From contig NZ_PYOD01000001.1 in NCBI RefSeq assembly GCF_003026285.1, positions 620,001-684,000 of the forward strand: a DNA stretch of 64,000 nucleotides, in the 5' to 3' direction. Below the pieces are notes generated by a model. It was given only the letters and a program-made list of their open reading frames with translations, made no database searches and had not been told where the DNA came from. This document shows positions 55,921-64,000 of the stretch, in pieces. The stretch is from Photobacterium profundum (GTDB taxonomy: Bacteria; Pseudomonadota; Gammaproteobacteria; Enterobacterales; Vibrionaceae). The position numbers were made by a program, and so were the translations under genes. Position 1 is the first letter of the stretch. Every line of letters begins with the position of its first letter.

Positions 55921-56814
55921 CTAACCAGCAGAGGATTCAGTACGCAAACTAGTACGACCTTTTGTCCATGACCGATACATCGTCGCTGAAGTATAAAGTA
56001 CCACTGCAGTCACTAACCAAGCCAGCACATGCATATCTAACGACTGCACTAAATACGCCGCAATAACCACACCAATCGGCCCTGTAATAGCCACGACAAT
56101 CGCTGCACGACTATTAATTCGATTCATACGAATAAAGCTGCCTGCAGAGAAAAAACTCAAAAATGCACAAGAACACATCATAATAGGGAAAGCCGCTAGC
56201 GGATGCATACCCAGTAAATAAACCATTGTCATACATGGTGCATATAAACCAATGCCAACAGTCATTAGCGCACCAAATAAGAAGTTACCAATAATACCAA
56301 CGGCTAACTTCCAGCCAGTTAACCCCAAGCTCATCCCACCTAAAGGAAACAGCTTTAACTGCCCCGCAAGCATTAACCCAGCAACAATGAGTAAAGCAAT
56401 GCTCATTACAAGTCGAATGACTTGTCGATCCCAACTAGACACTAAACGAGCCCCCCAGGTTGCACCTAAACAAGCAGCAATAACAAGGCTCACTAAGGTC
56501 GTTGGGTCAACATCGACAGCCGTTAAAAAGATCAACGATTGTACAACGGTTGCTAAAACTGCTTGGCAATTCAACGTGCCGGGTAACAGCTGATCATCAA
56601 TAAGCTTAAATTGTTTATAGCCTGCCGTTTTTATAGCAAAACTACCAACACCTAATGTGTCGCAAAAATTGGCAAAGCCACCAATAAAAGCAATAGGAAG
56701 AATTCTTGTTTGCGCCTCGTGCGCTCGGTTTTTTCGCCATGACAGAAAAAGCATAGCAATAAACACGCCTCCTCCTACAAGCAATCCCGCTTGTAGCAAG
56801 GTAAATATATTCAT
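55921..56814 (-). CDS. TauE/SafE family permease
   Basis: 297 aa with about eight hydrophobic segments. Conserved features of the TauE/SafE family: IAFIGGFANFCDTLGVGSFAIKT near the N-terminus and NFLFGALMTVGIGLYAPCMTMVYLLGMHPLAAFPIMMCS in the second half. Members export sulfite, sulfoacetate or related anions; the substrate here is unknown. Alone on the minus strand, with a 170-bp region to the divergent EAL-HDOD gene. Confidence 0.85.
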   Translation of the reverse strand: MNIFTLLQAGLLVGGGVFIAMLFLSWRKNRAHEAQTRILPIAFIGGFANFCDTLGVGSFAIKTAGYKQFKLIDDQLLPGTLNCQAVLATVVQSLIFLTAVDVDPTTLVSLVIAACLGATWGARLVSSWDRQVIRLVMSIALLIVAGLMLAGQLKLFPLGGMSLGLTGWKLAVGIIGNFLFGALMTVGIGLYAPCMTMVYLLGMHPLAAFPIMMCSCAFLSFFSAGSFIRMNRINSRAAIVVAITGPIGVVIAAYLVQSLDMHVLAWLVTAVVLYTSATMYRSWTKGRTSLRTESSAG

Positions 56815-57037
56815 TTAAAGTACAATCTGTTGAAAATAAAAAAATATTATCTATTAATGTCTAAAATCAGTCTTTGTCCTATATCATTGTCTTAATTTGT
56901 AATGAATATCACATTGGGTATTGATACTAATTTGTAATATAACCAATCAAAATGATTCTATTCACTAGAGTTATTAATGGGTACAATTGGCATTGTTTTC
57001 CTATTCATTTTCTTCATATTGGTTATACGAAAAGCAC

Positions 57038-58261
57038 ATGCATTCATACCTAGCACGGCAACCTATTCTAAATAAAGACAAAGTAACCGTAGGGTACGAA
57101 TTACTTTTTCGAGATGGACCCAATAATTGCTTCCCCGATGTTGAAGATGAACTCGCAACCAATCGTTTATTGATCGATAATTTTTTCACTTCAGGGTCAT
57201 CACAAGTGACCGCAGGGAAAAAAGCTTTCGTAAATTTCCCAGAATCAAGCCTTCTTCAAAGAACGCCTCTTCTTTTTCCCAAACAAAGCTTTGTGATTGA
57301 GATTCTGGAAAGTTGCACCCCTTCAGATGCATTACTAGACGCTATTATGGAACTTCATCAAAAAGGCTACACGCTGGCATTGGATGACTTTGTTCCAAGT
57401 GAAAATTGGCTACGTTTTCTACCTTTTATCCATATTATTAAATTTGATATACGTGCGATACCAATTGGCAGAACGCACTTTTTTATACAAAAACATAAGA
57501 AAAATAATATCAAGTTTTTAGCAGAAAAAGTCGAAACGTATGCTGAATTCATTGAAGCTCGTAATGCTGGATTTGATTTTTTCCAAGGCTTCTTTTTTAG
57601 TAAGCCCGAAATGGTACAAAGTAGATCACTGACACCATCAGCTTTAACAACAATGCAGCTTTATCAAGAAATATGCTTACCGCAAGTTAACTTTAATAAA
57701 GTTGAACAAATTATAGCCACTGATGTATCACTGTCATACAAATTACTTCGCCATGTAAACACCATTACATCGTCAAAATCGCAGCCTATTTCATCGTTCA
57801 AACAGGCATTAGTCTATTTAGGTGAAGAAAAATTACGCCGCTTTATTTCTTTTGTTGCTGCGTCTCATGCTTTGGCAGAAAAACCCCAATCGTTATATAA
57901 CCTCTCCTTACAAAGAGCTAACTTTTGTGAACGTTTAAGTTTACTTACCACCCCAAAAATAGTGAGTAATCAGGCTTTTTTAACGGGCTTATTTTCACTT
58001 CTTGATTCATTACTTGATCAATCAATTGAAGAGTTAATTGAACAATTGCCTTTAAGCGCTGAAATTCAAGCTGCACTAGTGAACAAAACTGGGCCTCTCG
58101 GCATAATGCTTAAATTAGTCATCGCTTATGACCAGGCAGATTGGGGTAAAGTCTCTCTCTACAGCAAAGAACTGGGTATTGATGAAACAAACGTTGCAGA
58201 TGTCTATGTTGAGTCATTAAAATGGTCGGCAATTATTGAGAAATCATCAGCGACCAAATAA
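57038..58261 (+). CDS. EAL-HDOD (YuxH-type) signalling protein
   Basis: 407 aa. The EAL-related domain covers about residues 1-195 and the HDOD domain about 200-400. The signature EAL reads ELL (GYELLFRDG). Downstream, [36 protein letters not shown] and [10 protein letters not shown] show that some catalytic acids survive but the pattern is degenerate, as in the YuxH family, whose members mostly bind rather than hydrolyse c-di-GMP. The start at ATG 57038 ([11 protein letters not shown]) matches family N-termini; an upstream TTG is in frame. It ends two bases before ychJ. Confidence 0.88.
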   Translation: MHSYLARQPILNKDKVTVGYELLFRDGPNNCFPDVEDELATNRLLIDNFFTSGSSQVTAGKKAFVNFPESSLLQRTPLLFPKQSFVIEILESCTPSDALLDAIMELHQKGYTLALDDFVPSENWLRFLPFIHIIKFDIRAIPIGRTHFFIQKHKKNNIKFLAEKVETYAEFIEARNAGFDFFQGFFFSKPEMVQSRSLTPSALTTMQLYQEICLPQVNFNKVEQIIATDVSLSYKLLRHVNTITSSKSQPISSFKQALVYLGEEKLRRFISFVAASHALAEKPQSLYNLSLQRANFCERLSLLTTPKIVSNQAFLTGLFSLLDSLLDQSIEELIEQLPLSAEIQAALVNKTGPLGIMLKLVIAYDQADWGKVSLYSKELGIDETNVADVYVESLKWSAIIEKSSATK

Positions 58262-58263
58262 TC

Positions 58264-58800
58264 ATGTCTAATCAAATCACGTTATGCCCATGTGGTAGCA
58301 AAAAACAACTTGCAGAATGTTGTCAGCCAATACATCAATCAGCAACATCAGCGACACACCCTGAACAAATTATGCGTGCGCGTTACAGTGCGCACGTTCT
58401 AGGCCTTGTTGATTTTGTTGTTGCTACCTACCACCCAAGTTGTGAAGCAGAGCAACACCGCGAAGCAATTGCAGATTCAGTTCACTCAAAATGGCTTGGG
58501 CTTCAAGTCATAAACAGTGAGATTGCTGACAATGGTGAAGGTTTTGTTGAATTCAGAGCCATGTATCAAGATGGAAAAGATCAATATACGCTGCATGAAC
58601 GATCTCGTTTTCTGCAAGAAACAGTCAACGGAGAACTGCAATGGTTCTATATCGATGGCGATTATCCTGAAAACCACATAGCTGAAGAAACTGCAGAAAC
58701 ACCACCAGCAATTCAACCAGCAGTAAGTACCAAAACCATCGGGCGCAATGACCCTTGCACCTGTGGCAGTGGTAAAAAATTCAAAAAGTGTTGCGGATAA
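58264..58800 (+). CDS. ychJ: YchJ-family SEC-C protein
   Basis: 178 aa. SEC-C zinc-binding motifs at both ends: [17 protein letters not shown] at the N-terminus and [18 protein letters not shown] at the C-terminus, flanking the central UPF0225 NTF2-like domain ([23 protein letters not shown]). Function unknown; SEC-C tails bind zinc and often protein partners such as SecB. It follows the EAL-HDOD gene with a two-base gap, so they are probably cotranscribed. Confidence 0.92.
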   Translation: MSNQITLCPCGSKKQLAECCQPIHQSATSATHPEQIMRARYSAHVLGLVDFVVATYHPSCEAEQHREAIADSVHSKWLGLQVINSEIADNGEGFVEFRAMYQDGKDQYTLHERSRFLQETVNGELQWFYIDGDYPENHIAEETAETPPAIQPAVSTKTIGRNDPCTCGSGKKFKKCCG

Positions 58801-59041
58801 CCTCAGCAACAAAAACACATCACTTGTCTTAAAAAGTTCTTGAGATCAGCATTAGCGGGTCTCTCTTAGCTTGCTTCTTTGCTTATCCCGCCTTCAACAT
58901 TTCTTTAAATAAAAACCACCTAGCATGTCATCATTAATCATAATGGCAGTGTTAATACAAAAAATAGAACAAAAAACACTCAAGATGTTCACTAATGTGC
59001 CGACACGGTTTTATATACATAATAAACGTGGAGGGAAAGAC

Positions 59042-59224
59042 ATGATCAATACCAACAACAATCTGCCGCGAACTGCACAGAAACAGCTCAAAAAAGTGAC
59101 CCAATCAACTATGATCACTGATCGCCATCAACGGGTCGAGCCTAAGCAAGAAGACGCACTCGAACAACCCGAAGAACAACAAGTAAATAAACAAAAAAAA
59201 GGGTTATTAGATATTTATGTTTGA
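59042..59224 (+). CDS. Small hypothetical protein, 60 aa
   Basis: ATG at 59042 after a strong GGAGGG; the frame is open a further 39 codons upstream but without a site. The peptide is hydrophilic, Gln/Lys/Glu-rich (LPRTAQKQLKKVTQSTMITDRHQ, then EQPEEQQVNKQKKG) with no TM, and ends DIYV. Unrecognised. It precedes the his leader by 240 bp. A stem-loop (ctcacgg 59283-59289 / ccgtgag 59304-59310) lies downstream, without a T-run. Confidence 0.6.
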   Translation: MINTNNNLPRTAQKQLKKVTQSTMITDRHQRVEPKQEDALEQPEEQQVNKQKKGLLDIYV

Positions 59225-59464
59225 TTGGCTCATTTACTAACGTACACACTGCTACATTTTTGTTAATACAACTTAGAGCTTCCTCACGGGATACGCTGTA
59301 CCTCCGTGAGAAAGCGAGTACAAATAGGCACTTTAGACGGTATCAATAATGAATTTACTATTTACATAAAATTAATGTTGCAAATTCTAATGAGCTTCGT
59401 TAGTGTGAATACCAAGCATTACACACAAGTGTATTAAGTAACTATCTATACAGAGTAAATAATT

Positions 59465-59512
59465 ATGCGTATCCCAATGGTAAATCTACATCACCATCAT
59501 CATCCTGACTAG
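59465..59512 (+). CDS. hisL: his operon leader peptide
   Basis: 15-residue frame ending in five consecutive histidines followed by PD (LHHHHHPD), the same ending as E. coli HisL. Ribosome stalling at these codons when charged His-tRNA is low controls the downstream attenuator. Confidence 0.9.
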   Translation: MRIPMVNLHHHHHPD

Positions 59513-59536
59513 TCTTTCGGGAGGATACGCCTCACT

Positions 59537-59620
59537 CTGGAAGACAGCCAAAAAATCTTCCAGTGTTTGATAAAATAAAGAATTCAAACCCTCGGAGAAC
59601 ATCACTTCCGAGGGTTTTTG
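59537..59620 (+). promoter_or_regulatory. his attenuator (leader hairpin and terminator)
   Basis: An upstream hairpin ctggaaga (59537-59544) / tcttccag (59556-59563) is followed by a terminator stem aaaccctcgga (59586-59596) / tccgagggttt (59607-59617) with a T-run, 55 bp before hisG. The order matches the classical his transcription attenuator. Confidence 0.85.
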
Positions 59621-59674
59621 CGTTTTAGGGCTTTAAAAGATTAACTTTACAGAATTGGATTAAGGAATATGACC

Positions 59675-60571
59675 ATGCAAACACAACGATTAAGAATTGC
59701 GATTCAAAAGAAAGGACGTCTGAGTAAAGAGTGCCAAGATTTACTTAAGCGTTGCGGTGTTAAATTCAATATGGTCGGTGAGCGCCTAGTGGTTCATTCT
59801 GAAAATATGCCTATCGACCTACTCCTTGTTCGTGATGATGACATTCCTGGTCTTATTATGGATGGTGTTGTTGATCTTGGGGTTATTGGTGAGAATGAGC
59901 TAGAAGAAGTAGGGCTAGAACGTGCTGCTCGCAATGAACCTTCTGATTATAAAAAGCTTCGTCGTTTAGATTTTGGTGGCTGTCGCTTGTCTATCGCTAT
60001 CGACAAAGATGAAACGTATAACGGACCACAAGATCTTCAAGGTAAGCGTATCGCTACAACCTACCCTCAACTTGTTAAACGTTATATGGACGAACAAGGC
60101 GTTACATTCAGCCCTTGTATGCTAAACGGCTCTGTTGAAGTCGCTCCTCGCGCAGGTCTAGCCGATGCAATTTGTGACCTTGTATCAACAGGAGCAACGC
60201 TGGAAGCCAATGGGCTAAAAGAAGCCGCGGTTATTCTTCGCTCTAAAGCTGTACTAATTCAATGTACAGCCGATCTAGGTGCCGAAAAACAAGCGCTAAT
60301 TGATCGTTTGTTAACACGTATGCAGGGTGTCATTCAGGCAAAAGAATCAAAATACATCATGCTACATGCACCAACAGATCGTCTTGAGCAAATTAAAATG
60401 CTGCTACCTGGTGCTGAAGATCCAACCGTATTACCACTATCACAAAATAACAACCGCGTAGCCGTTCATCTTGTCAGTACTGAAAACTTGTTCTGGGAAA
60501 CGATGGAACAATTAAAAGAATTAGGGGCGAGCTCTATTCTAGTACTGCCAATTGAAAAAATGATGGAGTAA
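59675..60571 (+). CDS. hisG: ATP phosphoribosyltransferase (long form)
   Basis: 298 aa, the hexameric long form with a C-terminal regulatory ACT-like domain. [41 protein letters not shown] and [14 protein letters not shown] are conserved. It commits PRPP and ATP to histidine synthesis and is feedback-inhibited by histidine. I use the ATG at 59675, eight bases after AAGGA; the in-frame ATG at 59669 is too close to that site. First structural gene of the operon. Confidence 0.96.
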   Translation: MQTQRLRIAIQKKGRLSKECQDLLKRCGVKFNMVGERLVVHSENMPIDLLLVRDDDIPGLIMDGVVDLGVIGENELEEVGLERAARNEPSDYKKLRRLDFGGCRLSIAIDKDETYNGPQDLQGKRIATTYPQLVKRYMDEQGVTFSPCMLNGSVEVAPRAGLADAICDLVSTGATLEANGLKEAAVILRSKAVLIQCTADLGAEKQALIDRLLTRMQGVIQAKESKYIMLHAPTDRLEQIKMLLPGAEDPTVLPLSQNNNRVAVHLVSTENLFWETMEQLKELGASSILVLPIEKMME

Positions 60572-60575
60572 CACA

Positions 60576-61907
60576 ATGAAAACGGTTGTTTGGCAATCTC
60601 TCAGTGAAAACCAGCAAGAATCTTTACTTCAGCGTCCAGCAATAACTGAAGGTGCAAATATTACCGCCATTGTCGCTGATGTGATTGCTGATATCCGTCA
60701 ACGTGGTGATGAAGCACTATTAGATCTCACTGAAAAATTTGATCGTGTTCGCCCTGATTCAATCAGAGTGTCTGAACAGGAAGTAGCGGCAGCTTCATCA
60801 CGGCTTAGCAATAGCATGAAACAGGCGCTGCAACAGGCTTATCAAAATATCTCAACATTCCACAAAGCACAGAAAATAAAGCCGCTTCGTGTTGAAACAC
60901 AACCAGGTGTGGTATGTGAGCAAGTAACACGACCAATAAACTCTGTTGGTTTATACATTCCTGGTGGTAGTGCACCATTACCATCGACAGTATTAATGCT
61001 GGGTGTTCCCGCACAAATTGCAGGATGCCGTCAGGTCGTTTTATGCTCACCGCCCCCCATTGCCGATGAAATATTATATGTGGCCCAACTATGTGGCATT
61101 ACAGAAATCTATAATGCTGGCGGCTCTCAAGCCATTGCAGCTATGGCTTATGGCACAAAATCAGTCACGAAAGTCGATAAGATTTTCGGACCGGGTAATG
61201 CCTTCGTGACAGAAGCAAAACGCCAAGTCAGCAATGATTTCCGTGGTTCGGCAATTGACATGCCTGCGGGCCCTTCCGAAGTATTAGTCATTGCCGATAA
61301 AACAGCTGATCCTGATTTCATTGCCGCAGATTTATTAAGCCAAGCGGAACACGGACCTGACTCTCAAGTTATTTTGTTAACACCAGAACCAAGCATAGCT
61401 GATCGTGTGGCTGATGCTATTCAGCAGCAACTGAAAGTATTACCTCGTGCTGATATTGCTCGCCAAGCCTTGGGCTCTAGTATTTTAATTGTTACAGAAA
61501 CAATCACACAGTGTATCTCTATTTCTAACCACTACGGTCCTGAGCACTTAATTGTACAAACGCGTGAACCGCGAGAGTTAGTGCCTTTATTGGATAATGC
61601 TGGCTCAATCTTTCTTGGTGATTGGTCGCCAGAATCAGTGGGTGATTACGCCTCTGGCACTAACCATGTGCTACCAACCTATGGTTACACACGTACCTAT
61701 TCAAGCTTAGGTCTTGCTGATTTTTCTAAACGTATGACAGTACAAGAGCTTACCGCTGATGGCCTAAAAACCTTAGCGCCTACCGTGGTTACCATGGCTG
61801 AAGCTGAAGGGTTAGATGCACATAAACGCGCTGTTACTATCCGTATCGAAAAATTGCAACAGCAAGCAATATTAAAAGCACAACAAGTTAAAGAAAAGGA
61901 GGCGTAA
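60576..61907 (+). CDS. hisD: Histidinol dehydrogenase
   Basis: 443 aa. Zinc- and NAD-dependent enzyme performing the last two oxidations from histidinol to histidine. [57 protein letters not shown] and the C-terminal [11 protein letters not shown] with active-site histidines are intact. It begins four bases after hisG. Confidence 0.97.
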   Translation: MKTVVWQSLSENQQESLLQRPAITEGANITAIVADVIADIRQRGDEALLDLTEKFDRVRPDSIRVSEQEVAAASSRLSNSMKQALQQAYQNISTFHKAQKIKPLRVETQPGVVCEQVTRPINSVGLYIPGGSAPLPSTVLMLGVPAQIAGCRQVVLCSPPPIADEILYVAQLCGITEIYNAGGSQAIAAMAYGTKSVTKVDKIFGPGNAFVTEAKRQVSNDFRGSAIDMPAGPSEVLVIADKTADPDFIAADLLSQAEHGPDSQVILLTPEPSIADRVADAIQQQLKVLPRADIARQALGSSILIVTETITQCISISNHYGPEHLIVQTREPRELVPLLDNAGSIFLGDWSPESVGDYASGTNHVLPTYGYTRTYSSLGLADFSKRMTVQELTADGLKTLAPTVVTMAEAEGLDAHKRAVTIRIEKLQQQAILKAQQVKEKEA

Positions 61908-61909
61908 TA

Positions 61910-63004
61910 ATGAGCATTGAAGAATTAGCGCGTAAAACAATACGCGAACTTACGCCTTACCAATCAGCACGTCGTTTAGGCGGTAGTGGTGATATTTGGC
62001 TAAACGCAAACGAATCCCCTTTTGCAAATGAATATAGTGTCACCTGTAGCCGCCTAAACCGTTATAGTGAATGCCAACCAGCTGAGCTGATTCAAGCTTA
62101 TGCTGATTATGCGGGGGTTGATAGTAAGCAAGTTTTGACATCCCGTGGTGCCGACGAAGGTATCGAATTATTAATTCGCACATTCTGCGAACCAAACCAA
62201 GACAGCATTCTTTATTGCCCACCGACATATGGCATGTATGCTATCAGTGCAGAAACGTTTGATATCAATACGAAAATAGTGCCACTAACACCGGAATGGC
62301 AATTAGATCTGCCTTCGATTGAAAATAACCTTAATGGGGTTAAATTAGTGTTCATTTGTAGCCCTAACAACCCTACTGGTAACGTCATGAAGCGTCGAGA
62401 TATCGAAAAGCTACTTGATATGACCACAGACAAAGCAATTGTGGTCGTTGATGAAGCATATATCGACTTTTGCCTTGAAACCTCGACGGTAGATCTACTC
62501 GCCAAATACCCACACTTAGTGATCCTTCGTACGCTATCAAAAGCATTTGCATTAGCAGGCTTACGTTGTGGTTTTACGCTAGCCAATACTGACGTTATTA
62601 ACTTATTGTTGAAAGTTATTGCACCGTACCCAGTGCCAGTGCCAGTTGCTGATATAGCTGTTCAAGCCTTGTCTGTCGCTGGTCGTGCTAAAACGAAATA
62701 TCAAGTACTCGACATCAGTGCAAATCGTGCTTACTTGCAAGCCGGGTTAGGGATGCTGCCAGGTGTCACTGTCTATGATGGCTACGGTAATTATTTACTG
62801 GTGAAATTCTCACAAGCCGATGCTTTATTTACCGCATTATGGGATCACGGCATTATTTTACGACGATCTCCTATTGAAAACTGCATTCGTATCAGTGTCG
62901 GTAATCGTGATGAATGTGAAAAAACACTGGCCTTTATTCGTGCTCATGTCATATCACAAGGCAATGCATCAGCAAATAATGATGAATTAAACGCATCTAA
63001 TTAA
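61910..63004 (+). CDS. hisC: Histidinol-phosphate aminotransferase
   Basis: 364-aa PLP enzyme of aminotransferase class [45 protein letters not shown] and the PLP lysine in [13 protein letters not shown] are conserved. It converts imidazole-acetol phosphate to histidinol phosphate using glutamate. It starts two bases after hisD, with AAGGAGG upstream. Confidence 0.97.
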   Translation: MSIEELARKTIRELTPYQSARRLGGSGDIWLNANESPFANEYSVTCSRLNRYSECQPAELIQAYADYAGVDSKQVLTSRGADEGIELLIRTFCEPNQDSILYCPPTYGMYAISAETFDINTKIVPLTPEWQLDLPSIENNLNGVKLVFICSPNNPTGNVMKRRDIEKLLDMTTDKAIVVVDEAYIDFCLETSTVDLLAKYPHLVILRTLSKAFALAGLRCGFTLANTDVINLLLKVIAPYPVPVPVADIAVQALSVAGRAKTKYQVLDISANRAYLQAGLGMLPGVTVYDGYGNYLLVKFSQADALFTALWDHGIILRRSPIENCIRISVGNRDECEKTLAFIRAHVISQGNASANNDELNASN

Positions 63005-63021
63005 ACACAAGGAAGTACATT

Positions 63022-64000
63022 GTGAGCAAAGAAAAAATTCTATTTATTGATCGGGATGGCACCTTAATTGTTGAGCCACCCGTTGATTTTCAAGTTGATC
63101 GATTAGATAAACTCAAGCTAGAACCGTTTGTTATACCAGCACTGTTAACGCTGCAAGATGCAGGATATAAACTTGTAATGGTGACTAACCAAGATGGTTT
63201 GGGAACAGATAGCTACCCACAAGCAGATTTCGATGCACCGCAAAATATGATGATGGAAATCTTCGAGTCGCAAGGTGTTAAGTTTGATGATGTATTAATT
63301 TGCCCACACTTCAATGAAGACAACTGCAGCTGCCGTAAACCAAAACTAGGATTAGTGAAAAGTTACCTACAGCAAGGTCGGGTTGATTTCGCAACATCTG
63401 CAGTAATTGGCGATCGTCAAACTGATCTTCAGTTAGCTGAAAATATGGCCATCAAAGGTATTCAATACAACCCACTACCTACCGATAAGAGCAGCTTAAA
63501 CTGGCAGCAGATTGTAAAAGACCTAACAACAAACCCTCGTATTGCTGAAGTTGTTCGTACCACCAAGGAAACTGACATTCGCGTTAAAGTGAATTTAGAC
63601 CAAACTGGTGGGAACTCTATTGAGACAGGCTTGGGCTTCTTTGACCACATGCTCGATCAAATTGCAACACACGGTGGCTTTCAAATGCAGGTTAATGTGA
63701 AAGGTGACTTACACATCGATGATCACCACAGCATTGAAGATACTGCCCTCGCATTAGGGCAAGCACTCAAAGAAGCACTGGGTGATAAACGCGGTATTGG
63801 TCGTTTTGGCTTTAGCTTACCAATGGATGAATGCTTAGCACAATGTGCATTAGATTTATCAGGTCGCCCTTATTTAAAATTTGAAGCAGAATTTGGACGC
63901 GATCAGGTTGGCGATCTTTCAACTGAAATGGTATCGCACTTCTTCCGCTCCCTTACTGATACGCTGGCGTGTACCTTGCACCTTTCATCGACAGGTCATA
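63022..64000 (+). CDS. hisB: Bifunctional histidinol-phosphatase/imidazoleglycerol-phosphate dehydratase (5' part, cut by right edge)
   Basis: At least 326 residues from a GTG at 63022, six bases after AGGAAG; the frame runs to the window end. The N-terminal HAD phosphatase (about 1-165) has D10 and D12 in FIDRDGT and a zinc-binding [15 protein letters not shown]. The C-terminal dehydratase (from about 170) has [21 protein letters not shown] and the metal ligands in [14 protein letters not shown]. The fused form is typical of enteric bacteria and Vibrionaceae. Confidence 0.96.
   Translation, partial: MSKEKILFIDRDGTLIVEPPVDFQVDRLDKLKLEPFVIPALLTLQDAGYKLVMVTNQDGLGTDSYPQADFDAPQNMMMEIFESQGVKFDDVLICPHFNEDNCSCRKPKLGLVKSYLQQGRVDFATSAVIGDRQTDLQLAENMAIKGIQYNPLPTDKSSLNWQQIVKDLTTNPRIAEVVRTTKETDIRVKVNLDQTGGNSIETGLGFFDHMLDQIATHGGFQMQVNVKGDLHIDDHHSIEDTALALGQALKEALGDKRGIGRFGFSLPMDECLAQCALDLSGRPYLKFEAEFGRDQVGDLSTEMVSHFFRSLTDTLACTLHLSSTGH

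Noticed and set aside
59283..59310. Terminator after the 60-aa gene
   Set aside because: A 7-bp stem is present, but with a long loop and no T-run on the plus strand.

Overview
The window is a chromosomal segment of a gammaproteobacterium of the family Vibrionaceae, most probably Photobacterium. Three things point there: the qrr1-luxO-luxU quorum-sensing locus beside uvrB, protein sequences that read as Vibrionaceae orthologues throughout, and AT-rich spacers carrying palindromic dispersed repeats typical of this family. The genus is an inference from protein flavour and low GC. I see no rRNA, tRNA, CRISPR array, intact insertion sequence or prophage.

Layout. 1-5767 (-) is the 5' part of a giant secreted protein built of about 14 DUF11-like repeats, running off the left edge. 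6.3-9.8 kb: roxA (ribosomal oxygenase) and a dCache chemoreceptor. 9.9-15.6 kb: oppABCDF (-), oligopeptide uptake. 16-20 kb: two unrecognised small proteins, a LiuR-like MerR regulator, an outer-membrane porin and a ParB-motif hypothetical. 20.3-22.6 kb: moaA-C-D-E (-), without moaB, behind a predicted Moco riboswitch. 22.9-27.1 kb: a 75-aa hypothetical, a LON-domain protein with predicted LuxO boxes and a sigma-54 promoter, yvcK, luxU, luxO and the qrr1 sRNA. 27.3-36.7 kb: uvrB, ruvB, ruvA, a six-TM chemoreceptor, ruvC, yebC and aspS, all on (-).

37-45 kb (+): yecE, cmoA, cmoB (tRNA wobble-uridine modification), then a three-gene envelope cluster (retropepsin-like lipoprotein, inactive transglutaminase/7TM protein, RimK-like ATP-grasp ligase), a MalY/PatB lyase and a VC2046-type hypothetical. 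45-52.6 kb: a degenerate SDR, adhE (-) with FNR- and CRP-like sites upstream, ychE (MarC family), a Kv-type channel with a C-terminal zinc ribbon, and glpQ (-). 52.9-58.8 kb: cysS (-), ppiB, lpxH, a TauE/SafE permease (-), an EAL-HDOD protein and ychJ. 59-64 kb: a 60-aa hypothetical, then the his operon with leader peptide and attenuator (hisL-G-D-C-B), hisB cut by the right edge.

Most of the window is conserved housekeeping. The parts most worth following up are the predicted LuxO/sigma-54 control of the LON-domain gene next to the quorum-sensing locus, the ATP-grasp/transglutaminase/retropepsin envelope cluster, the giant repeat protein, and several small genes.
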